Source: Antiquaquibacter soli
Lineage (GTDB): Bacteria; Actinomycetota; Actinomycetes; Actinomycetales; Microbacteriaceae
DNA: 64,000 bases
Direction of reading: 5' to 3'
Assembly (NCBI RefSeq): GCF_030580675.1
Contig: NZ_JAUQUB010000002.1
Coordinates: 1-64,000 of the forward strand
Shown: piece by piece, positions 53,141 through 61,039 of the stretch
Layout of the letters: each line of letters begins with the position of its first letter
Position numbering within the stretch: the first letter of the stretch is position 1
Notes under the pieces: model-generated
Seen by the model: only the letters and a program-made list of their open reading frames with translations
Databases searched by the model: none
What the model was told of the DNA's origin: nothing
Position numbers and translations under genes: made by a program

Positions 53141-53628
53141 CCGACGCCCGACGCATCCTCGCCGTCCTCGCCAATCCGCGCGCCCGCGAGGCCTACGCGC
53201 GAGTCGTGCTCGGCCACGCGACCCCGGAGCCGACGACCTCCCGCGAGCGTCGGGCGCTCGAGGCGCTGCTCGGCGCGGGTCTCGTCGAGCGGTCCGGCGC
53301 CGATGGCGGGTTCGTCGCGAGGGCCGAGCCGTTCGAGGAAGCGCTCGGCGCCCTGCCCCGCCCGGTGAAGCGCACCGGCGTCGACCGGTTCCTCACGGGG
53401 GAGCGCATCGAGCAGTACCCGGCGAATCCCGAGGCCCGGCTCGAGTTGCTCGAGTGGGTCGCATCCCGCGCGATCGCGGAGCACGAGGTGCTCGACGAGC
53501 GCGAGATCGGGGAGCGGCTCTCCCGGCACACCGACGATGTGGCGGTGCTCCGCCGCTACCTCGTCGATGCGGGGCTCCTGCTCCGCACTCGCTCGGGTTC
53601 GAGCTACAGCCGGTCTCTCGCGCCATGA
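53137..53628 (+). CDS. DUF2087-domain protein with N-terminal winged helix
   Basis: A 163-residue protein. The N-terminal part (RILAVLANPRAREAYARVVL, then LEALLGAGLVERSG) looks like an ArsR/winged-helix DNA-binding fold. The C-terminal ~75 residues match DUF2087: IEQYPANPEARLELLEWVAS, the acidic EREIGERLSRHTDD stretch and LRRYLVDAGLLLRTRSGSSY. DUF2087 often accompanies regulators. Here it sits inside a RiPP operon with ATGA overlaps on both sides, so it is probably the pathway regulator; a role in modification cannot be excluded. Confidence 0.78.
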   Translation: MTDARRILAVLANPRAREAYARVVLGHATPEPTTSRERRALEALLGAGLVERSGADGGFVARAEPFEEALGALPRPVKRTGVDRFLTGERIEQYPANPEARLELLEWVASRAIAEHEVLDEREIGERLSRHTDDVAVLRRYLVDAGLLLRTRSGSSYSRSLAP

Positions 53629-55517
53629 CCGGGCGGCCAGCACGCGACAGGCCGCTCGCCGCGGTGCTCTCGATCGAGCGCCGTCGCGCTGCGCGGCGGC
53701 TCGAGCGGCTGTCGGCTCTGCGCTCCGAGATCGAGCGCGAGGTGCTCGGCCGCTCCGGCCCCGTGGACGTCGTCGAGCCCGAGCGCCGCGGCCGGTGGTG
53801 GCTCGCCGCGCGCATCCCCGACGGGCGGGAGCGGGCGGTGCACGCGCGATCGAGTGCGGCGAGCGGGAGCATCCCGCCGACCGCCGACGAGTTCTGGGCG
53901 GCTCCGATCGAGGTGCTCCTCGACGAGTCGACGCTCCGGGGTCGCGCGAGAGTCGGCCGGCTCGAGTGCGCCCGCGACGGCGACCGTGTCGCCTACACCG
54001 TCGACCGCACCGGCTCGGAGCGGTTCGACCTCGTCGTCGGGGGTCGCCTCCGCCGCCGCGGCGTCGCGCCGGACTTCGTGCTCGCCGACGACGGGTCGAG
54101 CGTGATCGCCGTCGAACTCGCGGCCGACGGTCGACCGGCTACGGCCGTCGAGCTGGGCGCGTCCCGCGGGCGGCGCGAATTGGCGACGGAGCCGGATCCG
54201 GAGCGCTGGTTCGAGGTCTCGGCGGTGGGTGGCCGCGTCATCCTCGCGAGCCGATCCCTCGACGGCGACCGCCTCTCCCTTCTCGCGGACGACGGGCGCC
54301 CCATTCCCCTCCCCGTCGACGGCACGGATGCCCGCGCCCTCCCGCTGCCCGGCGACCGGTTGCTCCTGCTCGCCGACGGAAAGCTCTCCGAGTGGGCACC
54401 GGGCGCCGCGCCCCGACCGATCGACCTCGGGCTTCCGCCGGGAGCCTCCGTCGAGGGTGCCGTCACGGCGGGCGGCACGGTCGTGCTGCAGCTGCGTGTC
54501 GCGGGGGACCCGGTGCTCGCGTGGTTCGACGCGACCGCGACGGACGGCGGCCCCGCCCGCGTGGTGCTGCGCCGGCCGGCGCGACCGGGCGAGACTCTCG
54601 ACGTGCTCGGCGCGGACGGCGACGTCGTTCGCGGGGCGGTCACCTCCCTCGTGCTGCCGCCGTTGCGCTGGGAGTTCGACAGTGGCGACCGTGCCCTCTC
54701 CGTCGGTCTCGCGCCCCCTGCTCGCGGCCGGCAGCTGCGGCTGCGGGCGACGGGCGACGACGGCACGGGCATCCCGGTCACGATCGCCGTTCCGGACGAC
54801 GACCGCCCGGGCGAACCGCGGCCGCTCGTGCTCCTCGTCTACGGCGCGTACGGGGTGCCGTTCGAGGCGCGCTACTCGCCGGGCACGCAGTCGCTGCTCG
54901 ATCGCGGCGCCCTCCTCGCGATCGCGCACGTGCGCGGCGGTGGCGAGCTCGGCGCGGCCTGGCACGACGCAGCCCGCGGGCTGCGCAAGCACGTCTCGGT
55001 CGACGACTACCTCGCCGTCGCGCGCCACCTCGTCGACGAGGGCTGGACCCGCCGCGGGCTGATCGTCGCGCAGGGCTCCAGTGCCGGCGCCACCGTCGTC
55101 GGGTCGGCCCTCAACCGCGATCCCGCGCTCTTCGCCGGAGCGGTGGTCTCCGCGCCGTTCGTCGATCCGCTCGGGGCGCTGCTCGACGGCGGATCGGCGC
55201 TCGCAGCCGTCGACGTGCCCGAGTGGGGAGATCCGCGCACGGAGGCGGGGCACCGCGCCCTGCGTGCGCTCTCGCCCCTGCACGGGGTGCGCCTCGACGA
55301 GCGCTATCCGCCGGTGCTGGCGACGGCCGGCATCCACGATCCCCGCGCTCCCGCGCGCTCGGTGATCCGGTGGGTCGACCGCTTGCGCGAGGCGGGGTGC
55401 GACGCGACCCTGCTGCTCGACCCGGGCGGCCACGACGGGCCGACGAACCGCTCGGCCGAGCGGGAGCGGTTCGCGACCGAGCTCGCCTGGATGCTCGACG
55501 TGCTCGGCCTGGCCTGA
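53625..55517 (+). CDS. Prolyl oligopeptidase-family (S9) serine peptidase
   Basis: A 630-residue S9 peptidase. The N-terminal ~370 residues form a beta-propeller gate, and the C-terminal alpha/beta-hydrolase domain has GGGELGAAWHDAARGLRKH. The catalytic triad is probable S486 in QGSSAG, D572 in GIHDPRAP and H603 in GGHDGP. The nucleophile context (GSSAG rather than GGSNGG) is slightly unusual. No signal peptide is present, so it acts in the cytosol. The start overlaps the DUF2087 stop (ATGA). S9 enzymes cut short peptides after Pro or basic residues. The precursor has Pro at positions 9 and 26, so leader or follower removal is a reasonable role (inference). The FlaP-type leader peptidases of class III lanthipeptides are a precedent. 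Confidence 0.86.
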   Translation: MTGRPARDRPLAAVLSIERRRAARRLERLSALRSEIEREVLGRSGPVDVVEPERRGRWWLAARIPDGRERAVHARSSAASGSIPPTADEFWAAPIEVLLDESTLRGRARVGRLECARDGDRVAYTVDRTGSERFDLVVGGRLRRRGVAPDFVLADDGSSVIAVELAADGRPATAVELGASRGRRELATEPDPERWFEVSAVGGRVILASRSLDGDRLSLLADDGRPIPLPVDGTDARALPLPGDRLLLLADGKLSEWAPGAAPRPIDLGLPPGASVEGAVTAGGTVVLQLRVAGDPVLAWFDATATDGGPARVVLRRPARPGETLDVLGADGDVVRGAVTSLVLPPLRWEFDSGDRALSVGLAPPARGRQLRLRATGDDGTGIPVTIAVPDDDRPGEPRPLVLLVYGAYGVPFEARYSPGTQSLLDRGALLAIAHVRGGGELGAAWHDAARGLRKHVSVDDYLAVARHLVDEGWTRRGLIVAQGSSAGATVVGSALNRDPALFAGAVVSAPFVDPLGALLDGGSALAAVDVPEWGDPRTEAGHRALRALSPLHGVRLDERYPPVLATAGIHDPRAPARSVIRWVDRLREAGCDATLLLDPGGHDGPTNRSAERERFATELAWMLDVLGLA

Positions 55518-55561
55518 CCGCCGCGATCCCGTTGCCCCTGTCGCCGAGGATGCTGCGCTGC

Positions 55562-55567
55562 TAGGTT
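55562..55567 (+). promoter_or_regulatory. -10 box of the lipoprotein gene (leaderless)
   Basis: TAGGTT lies 6 nt before the ATG at 55574, separating this gene from the RiPP operon. Confidence 0.45.
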
Positions 55568-55573
55568 CGCCCC

Positions 55574-56161
55574 ATGCGTCGTGCCGCGGTACTCCTCGCC
55601 CCCGTCCTCCTCGTCCTCCTCGCCGCGTGCGATCCCGGCCCGGCCGCGCCCACCGGCACCCCGGTGCCGAGCGCTAGCGCGTCGAGCCCCGTCGCGACGA
55701 GCGAGCCGGTCGCGGAGTTCACGGCGCCGTCGAGCTGCTCGGAGCTGCTCGGCCCGCTCGAGGCGCAGTTCGCCGCGGACGGGCTCGTGCTGTTCAGCTC
55801 CACCGACGGCACCGGCATCTACGCTCCCATCGCCTCGACGCAGGAGGGCGGCGACCCGTTCTCGTGCTGGTACGGCAAGGACGGCGTCGACCTGTCGACC
55901 ATCGAGATCGCCGCTCAAGCCGTGGACGAGCAGCAGCACGAGGGGATTGTCGCGGTGCTCGAGAGCGAGGGCTTCGAGCTCACCCTCGACGAGGATCGTG
56001 CGACCTATGTGCAGGTCGGCGACGAGGGCGCCACGCCCGCGATCGTGCACGTGCTCCGCCCGGACAGCTGGCTCACCGGGTACAGCGCCCTCGGCGGTCC
56101 CGACCGCGTGGCGGTCCTCACGGAGTACCTCGAGCAGGTCGGCGCGCAGCTCTACCCCTGA
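55574..56161 (+). CDS. Lipoprotein of unknown function
   Basis: A 195-residue lipoprotein. The signal (RRAAVLLAPVLLVLLAAC) ends in a lipobox, followed by a Pro/Ser/Ala linker and a globular domain with two Cys (SSCSELL, FSCWYGKDG) that could form a disulfide. It resembles the previous lipoprotein (44022) only in layout. It has its own promoter and a hairpin after its stop, so it is probably not part of the RiPP operon despite lying 56 bp after it. An immunity role is possible but unsupported. Confidence 0.75.
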   Translation: MRRAAVLLAPVLLVLLAACDPGPAAPTGTPVPSASASSPVATSEPVAEFTAPSSCSELLGPLEAQFAADGLVLFSSTDGTGIYAPIASTQEGGDPFSCWYGKDGVDLSTIEIAAQAVDEQQHEGIVAVLESEGFELTLDEDRATYVQVGDEGATPAIVHVLRPDSWLTGYSALGGPDRVAVLTEYLEQVGAQLYP

Positions 56162-56175
56162 CGCCGTCGGGACTT

Positions 56176-56197
56176 TCGGCACGTGCATCCGTGCCGA
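56176..56197 (+). terminator. Hairpin after the lipoprotein gene
   Basis: TCGGCAC (56176-56182) pairs with GTGCCGA (56191-56197) across an 8-nt loop. A TAGCAT -10 box (56206-56211) for the next gene follows. Confidence 0.45.
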
Positions 56198-56261
56198 CCC
56201 GGGCGTAGCATGGAGCGCAAACCGGACAACCCGCTCCGGTTTCTCGAAGGAGAGATTCGCC

Positions 56262-57068
56262 ATGCAGATTTCGGACAAGGTCTTCGTCGTCACCGGCGGC
56301 GGCAACGGCATGGGCCGCGAGGTGGTGCTCGGCCTCATCGCGCGAGGCGCCCGCGTCGCCGCGGTCGATCTCAGCGAGGACGGCCTCGCCGAGACCGCTC
56401 GGCTCGCCGCCGCGCCCGAGGGCCGCCTCACCACGCACGCCCTGAGCGTGTCGGACCGCCCGGCCGTGCTCGCGCTGCCCGACCAGGTGATCGCCGCCCA
56501 CGGCCAGGTCGACGGCGTATTCAACGTCGCCGGCATCATCCAGCCGTTCGTCAAGCTCGTCGACCTCGACTTCGACGCGATCGAGCGCGTCATGAACGTG
56601 AACTTCTGGGGCACCGTCAACGTCACGAAGGCGTTCCTGCCGCACCTCCTCCAGCGCCCGGCGGCGGGCATCCTCAACGTCTCGAGCATGGGCGGCTTCC
56701 TCCCGGTGCCCGGCCAGGCCGCCTATGGCGCGAGCAAGGCGGCGGTGAAGCTCTTCACAGAGGCGCTCTTCGCCGAGACTCAGGGCACTCCCGTCGCGGT
56801 CACCGTCGTGTTCCCCGGCGGAGTCGGCACCAACATCACCCAGAACTCCGGGGTGGCTATGCCTGCCGGAGCCGAGGCGATGGCCGCGAAGGCGCCGAAG
56901 ACGGTGACCCCCGCGGATGCCGGGCGCCAGATCATCGAGGGCTTCGAGCGAGGAGACTTCCGGGTGCGGATCGGCAGCGACGCGAAGTTCATGGACCGCT
57001 ACGCTCGGCTGTCGCCGAAGCGGGCCACGCTCCTCATCGCGAACCAGATGAAGCAGCTGCTGGGCTGA
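56262..57068 (+). CDS. Short-chain dehydrogenase/reductase
   Basis: A 268-residue classical SDR with cofactor motif VTGGGNGMG, NVAG in FNVAGIIQP, the catalytic Ser in NVSSMGGF and YxxxK as YGASKAA. The Asp in AAVDLSED suggests NAD rather than NADP. The C-terminus (SPKRATLLIANQMKQLLG) resembles SDRs linked to acyl or steroid metabolism, but the substrate is unknown. AAGGAGAG precedes the ATG, and its promoter -10 is TAGCAT (56206-56211). The PlsC-like gene follows after 47 bp. Confidence 0.87.
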   Translation: MQISDKVFVVTGGGNGMGREVVLGLIARGARVAAVDLSEDGLAETARLAAAPEGRLTTHALSVSDRPAVLALPDQVIAAHGQVDGVFNVAGIIQPFVKLVDLDFDAIERVMNVNFWGTVNVTKAFLPHLLQRPAAGILNVSSMGGFLPVPGQAAYGASKAAVKLFTEALFAETQGTPVAVTVVFPGGVGTNITQNSGVAMPAGAEAMAAKAPKTVTPADAGRQIIEGFERGDFRVRIGSDAKFMDRYARLSPKRATLLIANQMKQLLG

Positions 57069-57115
57069 CCTGTGGAGGCGCGTCCAGCGCGTCGGGCGCT
57101 GTGCGACGATGTCGT

Positions 57116-57820
57116 GTGAAGTTTCTCAGTCGCGTCTTCTTCGCGCCTCTGGCCCGCCTGGTCTTCCGGCCGCGCATCATCGGTCGGCGTAACGTCCCGA
57201 AGTCGGGCGGCGTTCTGCTCGCGAGCAACCACCTCGCGTTCATCGACAGCGTCGTCATCACCCTCGTGGCCCGTCGCTCGGTGTCGTTCATGGCCAAGGC
57301 GGAGTACTTCACCCGCCCCGGCTTCCGGGGCTGGCTGAGCCGCAGCTTCTTCAGCGGCGTCGGCGCCGTACCGGTCGAGCGCGGCGCCGGCGCGGCCGCT
57401 CAGGAGGCCCTGGATGCCGGGCTCGAGATCCTCGAGGCGGGCGACGCCTTCTCGATCTACCCGGAGGGCACCCGCTCCCGCGACGGCAGGCTGTACCGCG
57501 GACGCACCGGAGTCGCGTGGCTCGCGCTCACCGCGGGGGTGCCGGTCGTGCCGGTCGCGCTCATCGGCACCGATCGGCTCCAGCCGGAGGGCGGCAGCGG
57601 CATCCGCTGGGCTCGCGTGACGGTCGAGTTCGGGGAGCCGATGGATCTGCGCGGCTTCGGGCCCGCGTCATCCGGTCGCGCTCGCCGCGAGGCGACCGAC
57701 GCGGTCATGGAGCAGATCGCACGGATGACCGGTCAGGAGGTCGCGGGCGTCTACAACGAACCTCCCCCCGCGACGGTGAGGGAGAGGGTCGGCCGCTGGT
57801 TCGGTCGCGAGCGCCGCTGA
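57116..57820 (+). CDS. 1-acylglycerol-3-phosphate acyltransferase (PlsC family)
   Basis: A 234-residue acyltransferase starting VKFLSRVFFAPLARLVFRPR at a GTG. Block I is NHLAFIDS (HxxxxD), block II lies around GVGAVPVERG, and block III is YPEGTRS. It should acylate lysophosphatidic acid, or a related lipid acceptor, at the inner membrane face. The C-terminus is basic and may lie on the membrane. The GTG at 57116 has no clear Shine-Dalgarno. A strong bidirectional terminator follows. Confidence 0.87.
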   Translation: MKFLSRVFFAPLARLVFRPRIIGRRNVPKSGGVLLASNHLAFIDSVVITLVARRSVSFMAKAEYFTRPGFRGWLSRSFFSGVGAVPVERGAGAAAQEALDAGLEILEAGDAFSIYPEGTRSRDGRLYRGRTGVAWLALTAGVPVVPVALIGTDRLQPEGGSGIRWARVTVEFGEPMDLRGFGPASSGRARREATDAVMEQIARMTGQEVAGVYNEPPPATVRERVGRWFGRERR

Positions 57821-57851
57821 CCCCGTAGGCGCCGCCCCCCCCGACGACGAA

Positions 57852-57886
57852 AAACCGCCCCCCGGAAGAGGACCGGGGGGCGGTTT
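57852..57886. terminator. Strong bidirectional terminator
   Basis: A perfect 14-bp stem pairs AAACCGCCCCCCGG (57852-57865) with 57873-57886 across a 7-nt loop. The minus-strand copy is followed by a T-run, ideal for the converging GlsB gene. Confidence 0.85.
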
Positions 57887-57910
57887 CGTGGTTCGTGCGG
57901 GGTGCTGCGC

Positions 57911-58177
57911 CTAGGCGCGGCGGCTGCCGCGGGTCACGAGACCGTAGATGAGAAGCACGATGATCGCGCCGCCGATAGCGAGCAGCCACGTCGTGATGTC
58001 GAAGAATCCCTCGAGACCGACACCGAAGAGGACGCTGCCGAGGAATCCGCCGAGCAGTGCGCCGACGACACCGAGAATCAGCGTGACGACCCAGCCTCCG
58101 CCTTGCGTTCCCGGCAGGATGGCCTTGGCGATGGCGCCGGCAGCGAGTCCGAGAATGATCCAGGCGATGATGCCCAT
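57911..58177 (-). CDS. GlsB/YeaQ/YmgE-family membrane protein
   Basis: An 88-residue protein of three hydrophobic helices: GIIAWIILGLAAGAIAKAI, then GGGWVVTLILGVVGALLGGF with a conserved Gly zipper, then WLLAIGGAIIVLLIYGL. It ends in RGSRRA. This is the stress-associated transglycosylase-associated (Tagp) family; its molecular role is unknown. The ATG at 58177 follows GGAGG. The 149-bp upstream gap shows no obvious operator. Confidence 0.88.
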   Translation of the reverse strand: MGIIAWIILGLAAGAIAKAILPGTQGGGWVVTLILGVVGALLGGFLGSVLFGVGLEGFFDITTWLLAIGGAIIVLLIYGLVTRGSRRA

Positions 58178-58326
58178 GGTGACCTCCAAATTGGATCTGA
58201 TGGGGCGACCCCGGGTCTCGGGGCCTGAACCAGAATTCCAGAGAAGCGCCTGAAAACTGCACCCCTTGACCCCGTTTCGATTCGAGTGCTATGTCCCTCA
58301 TAAGGGGGACGAGTCAGGGGAGGGCG

Positions 58327-58782
58327 TCAGTCGCCGAGTGAGGCGCGCAGGCCGAGCTCAAGGGCACGTTCGATGGTCGCGTCGAGCACGCGGTCCGGCG
58401 GACCGGGGAAGTGGCGCTGCTCGACGATCGTCTCGCCCTGGAACGTGGCGGCGATGAAGACCGTGCCGGGCGGCTGGTCCTCCGCGTGCGCGGGCCCGCC
58501 GACGCCCGTGACGGCGATCGCGAGATCGGCTTTCGTCAGTCGCGCAACTCCCTCCGCCATCTCCCGGGCGCACTCGCCGGACACGACCGGCCCGCGTCGC
58601 ACGCCGAGCACGCCGAACTTGACCTCGTTGTCGTAGGCGATCACCCCGCCGAGGAACCAGCCCGACGAGCCGGGCGTCGCACCGAGCGCGCTCGCGATCC
58701 GCCCGCACGTGAGCGACTCGGCGACGGCGACCGTGAGGCCGGCGGATGCGGCACGGTGCGACAGCCGCTCTGCGGCCGTCAC
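58327..58782 (-). CDS. pncC: CinA-family nicotinamide-nucleotide amidohydrolase
   Basis: A 151-residue stand-alone CinA C-terminal domain: VAESLTCGRIASALG, the SGWFLGGVIAYDNEVKFGVL segment and TGVGGPAHAEDQPPGTVFIA. This domain (PncC) deamidates nicotinamide mononucleotide to nicotinate mononucleotide for NAD recycling. The N-terminal CinA half is absent, as in most PncC. The GTG at 58782 follows GGAGAGGAGG. It lies 84 bp after the Rieske oxidoreductase gene and may share its transcript. Confidence 0.85.
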   Translation of the reverse strand: MTAAERLSHRAASAGLTVAVAESLTCGRIASALGATPGSSGWFLGGVIAYDNEVKFGVLGVRRGPVVSGECAREMAEGVARLTKADLAIAVTGVGGPAHAEDQPPGTVFIAATFQGETIVEQRHFPGPPDRVLDATIERALELGLRASLGD

Positions 58783-58866
58783 GCCTCCTCTCCTGTCGCC
58801 CCGTGCGCGGCGGCACGCGATACTGCCTCGCCGTATTCTGCCGACCCGAGATACAGCAGCAGCCCG

Positions 58867-60378
58867 TTATCCCGGAGCCACGAACGCATCGCTCACCTTT
58901 CTCTCGGCGGGCACCCCCTCCACCGACCTCAGCCCGCGTCGAGCGGGTCCCTCCAGCAGTGCGCCATCGGCTGAGAATCGCGAGCCGTGCGCGGGGCAGT
59001 CCCACGACCGCTCCGCACCGTTCCAGCGCACGACGGCGCCGAGGTGCGGGCAGACGAGCGACATCGGGCAGTCGTCGGGGGCGGCGGGGTCGACGACGGC
59101 GGGCAGGATGCCGCGGGCGCGGAGCATCCCCTCGGGCAGGGCGTTGGTGCGGGCGAGGGCCGACGCCCACGATCTCGCGTACCACGTGAGCACGCGGGCG
59201 TTGGCGCCGATGCCGCGCGCGAGCGCCTGCGGAAGGGTGATGCGGTGGCGGAGCACGCGCATCCAGTCGGTTCGGTCAGCGGCGCCGAGGTCGGCGGCGA
59301 GCGTGAGGGCCGCGGACACGGCCCCCGTCATCCCCCACTTCTCGAATCCGGTCGCGAGCAGCACCCGGCCGCGGCCGCGGGGCAGAGGGCCGACGAACGG
59401 CACGTGCGACGCGGCGGCGTAGTCCTGGGCGGACCACGCGTGGGTGCGCCGGGCCAGCGGCCAGTGCTCCCGGGTCCACGTCTCGATCTCGGCGTAGGGG
59501 TCGGCGTCGGAGGACGCCCGACCGGTCGGGTGGCCGTCCCCGCCGACGAGGAGCAGGCCCCGATGCCAGCGGATGCTGCGCGCGGGCTGCCCGGCGCTGA
59601 GGAACATCCCCGACTCGCGGCGGTCCTGCTCGGGCACCTCGAACGCGACCACGTGACTGCGCTGGGCCTCCACCTTCGCGAAGTACAGTCCCCGGTCGAG
59701 CACCGGGATGCCCGTCGCGAGCACCACCCGGTCGGCGAGCAGCTCGCCCGCGTCGGTGCCCACGCGCACCGGATCCCCCGCGCGAACGCGGCGCGCGCGC
59801 ACCCCCTCGACGACGACGCCGCCGGCGTCGCGGACGTCGGCGGTGAGCCGCGCGAGCACCTCCATCGGGTCGAACTGCACCTGGCGCGCCAGCACGACGG
59901 CGCCGAACGTCTCGAACGGCAGGTCCGCTCGCGGGTCGAGCACCACCGGCAGACCGGCCAGCCGCGCGGTGTCGTACTCACGACGGATGCTGGACTCCTC
60001 TTCGGGCGTCGCGGCGTAGGTCACCGCGTCCCGGTAGTCGAACTCGACCCCCGAGTCGGAGAGGTACTCGACGAGCCATTCGACGGCGGCGCGCTGGCTG
60101 TCCACGTAAGCGGAGAGCACGATGCGGCCGTTGGCGCCGAGCAGCGCGCTCAGCCGCGTGCCCTGCAGCAGGCTCAGCTTCGCCGTGCTGTTCCCGGTCG
60201 TCACGGCCCCCACCGAGCGGGCCTCGAGCACGGCGACGCTCCGTCCCGCGCGGGCGAGGAGCAGGGCGGTCGTCATGCCGGTGAGACCGCCCCCGACGAC
60301 GACCGCGTCGAAGCGGCCGCCGTCGGGGAAGGGGTCGGTCGGGATGCCCGGAGCCCGGTCGAGCCAGAGCGAGGTCAT
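58867..60378 (-). CDS. FAD-dependent oxidoreductase with C-terminal Rieske [2Fe-2S] domain
   Basis: A 503-residue fusion. The N-terminal DAO-type flavoprotein has VVVGGGLTGMTTALLLARAG, LEARSVGAVTTGNSTAKLS and a C-terminal FAD contact in LLATGFEKWGMTGA. The last ~60 residues are a Rieske domain with CPHLG (C-x-H) and CPAHGSRF (C-x-x-H) ligands. The TGNSTAKLS and Rieske combination is a known bacterial family; the substrate is unknown. The ATG at 60378 follows TAGGAG. It starts 8 bp after the SRPBCC gene, forming an operon. Confidence 0.87.
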   Translation of the reverse strand: MTSLWLDRAPGIPTDPFPDGGRFDAVVVGGGLTGMTTALLLARAGRSVAVLEARSVGAVTTGNSTAKLSLLQGTRLSALLGANGRIVLSAYVDSQRAAVEWLVEYLSDSGVEFDYRDAVTYAATPEEESSIRREYDTARLAGLPVVLDPRADLPFETFGAVVLARQVQFDPMEVLARLTADVRDAGGVVVEGVRARRVRAGDPVRVGTDAGELLADRVVLATGIPVLDRGLYFAKVEAQRSHVVAFEVPEQDRRESGMFLSAGQPARSIRWHRGLLLVGGDGHPTGRASSDADPYAEIETWTREHWPLARRTHAWSAQDYAAASHVPFVGPLPRGRGRVLLATGFEKWGMTGAVSAALTLAADLGAADRTDWMRVLRHRITLPQALARGIGANARVLTWYARSWASALARTNALPEGMLRARGILPAVVDPAAPDDCPMSLVCPHLGAVVRWNGAERSWDCPAHGSRFSADGALLEGPARRGLRSVEGVPAERKVSDAFVAPG

Positions 60379-60386
60379 CCCGACTC

Positions 60387-60839
60387 CTAGTTCTCCACCG
60401 TGCCGCGCCAGGCGCCGTCCGCGCCGTGGCGCTCGACGTAGTCCTTGAACTTCGACAGCGCGTGCTTGACCGCCGTCGACGGGATGTTGAGCGCCGCGCC
60501 GATCTTCTCGACGGCGGACTCGGGCTCCCAGTCGATCTGGGCGGCGACGCGCGTCGACGTTTCGCTGAGCTTGTGGAAGGTCACGACGCCGCCGTGGTCG
60601 ACGTCGCCGCCGGTGCTCGTCCACGCGATGCGGTCGTCGGGGAGCTGCTCGGTGATGACGGTCTCGAACTCGCGCGTCGCTCCACCCACGTTCACCGACC
60701 ACGCGTTGCGCACGTCGTCGAGCTGCACGACGCTCTGGACCTCCGGCAGGAACTCGGGGAACGACTCGAACTGCGTCCACTGGTTGTACGCGACGGACAC
60801 CGGAACCTCGATGTCGATGGTCTCCACTACCTGAGCCAT
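60387..60839 (-). CDS. SRPBCC-family (cyclase/dehydrase-like) protein
   Basis: A 150-residue START-like fold: VVETIDIEVPVSVAYNQWTQ, FPEFLPEVQSVVQLDD, GGVVTFHKLSETSTRV and a long C-terminal helix ending SKFKDYVERHG. Such proteins bind hydrophobic ligands; the substrate is unknown. AGAGGAG precedes the ATG. First gene of an operon with the FAD-Rieske enzyme, suggesting that it presents a ligand to it (inference). Confidence 0.82.
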   Translation of the reverse strand: MAQVVETIDIEVPVSVAYNQWTQFESFPEFLPEVQSVVQLDDVRNAWSVNVGGATREFETVITEQLPDDRIAWTSTGGDVDHGGVVTFHKLSETSTRVAAQIDWEPESAVEKIGAALNIPSTAVKHALSKFKDYVERHGADGAWRGTVEN

Positions 60840-61027
60840 GATGATGCTCCTCTTCCTCGTTGTTCTGTTGGACTCTGTCGACGCTAGGTCGACCGTGTGA
60901 GGCCAGCGAGGGGTTGAATTCCCAGGGCAGGGGCGAGTAAGGAACCGCGCTCGCGGGTCGGGGGAGTCCCGGGATAGGCCATCGTCTCGCGATCGTCAAC
61001 CCGGTTTTGGCATCGTCAGCGGCGGCG

Positions 61028-61033
61028 TAGACA
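61028..61033 (+). promoter_or_regulatory. -10 box of the alcohol dehydrogenase gene (leaderless)
   Basis: TAGACA lies 6 nt before the ATG at 61040. Confidence 0.4.
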
Positions 61034-61039
61034 GGGGCC

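Noticed and set aside
55574-56161. Lipoprotein as immunity protein of the RiPP operon
   Set aside because: It has its own leaderless promoter and a following hairpin, and the layout alone gives no functional link.
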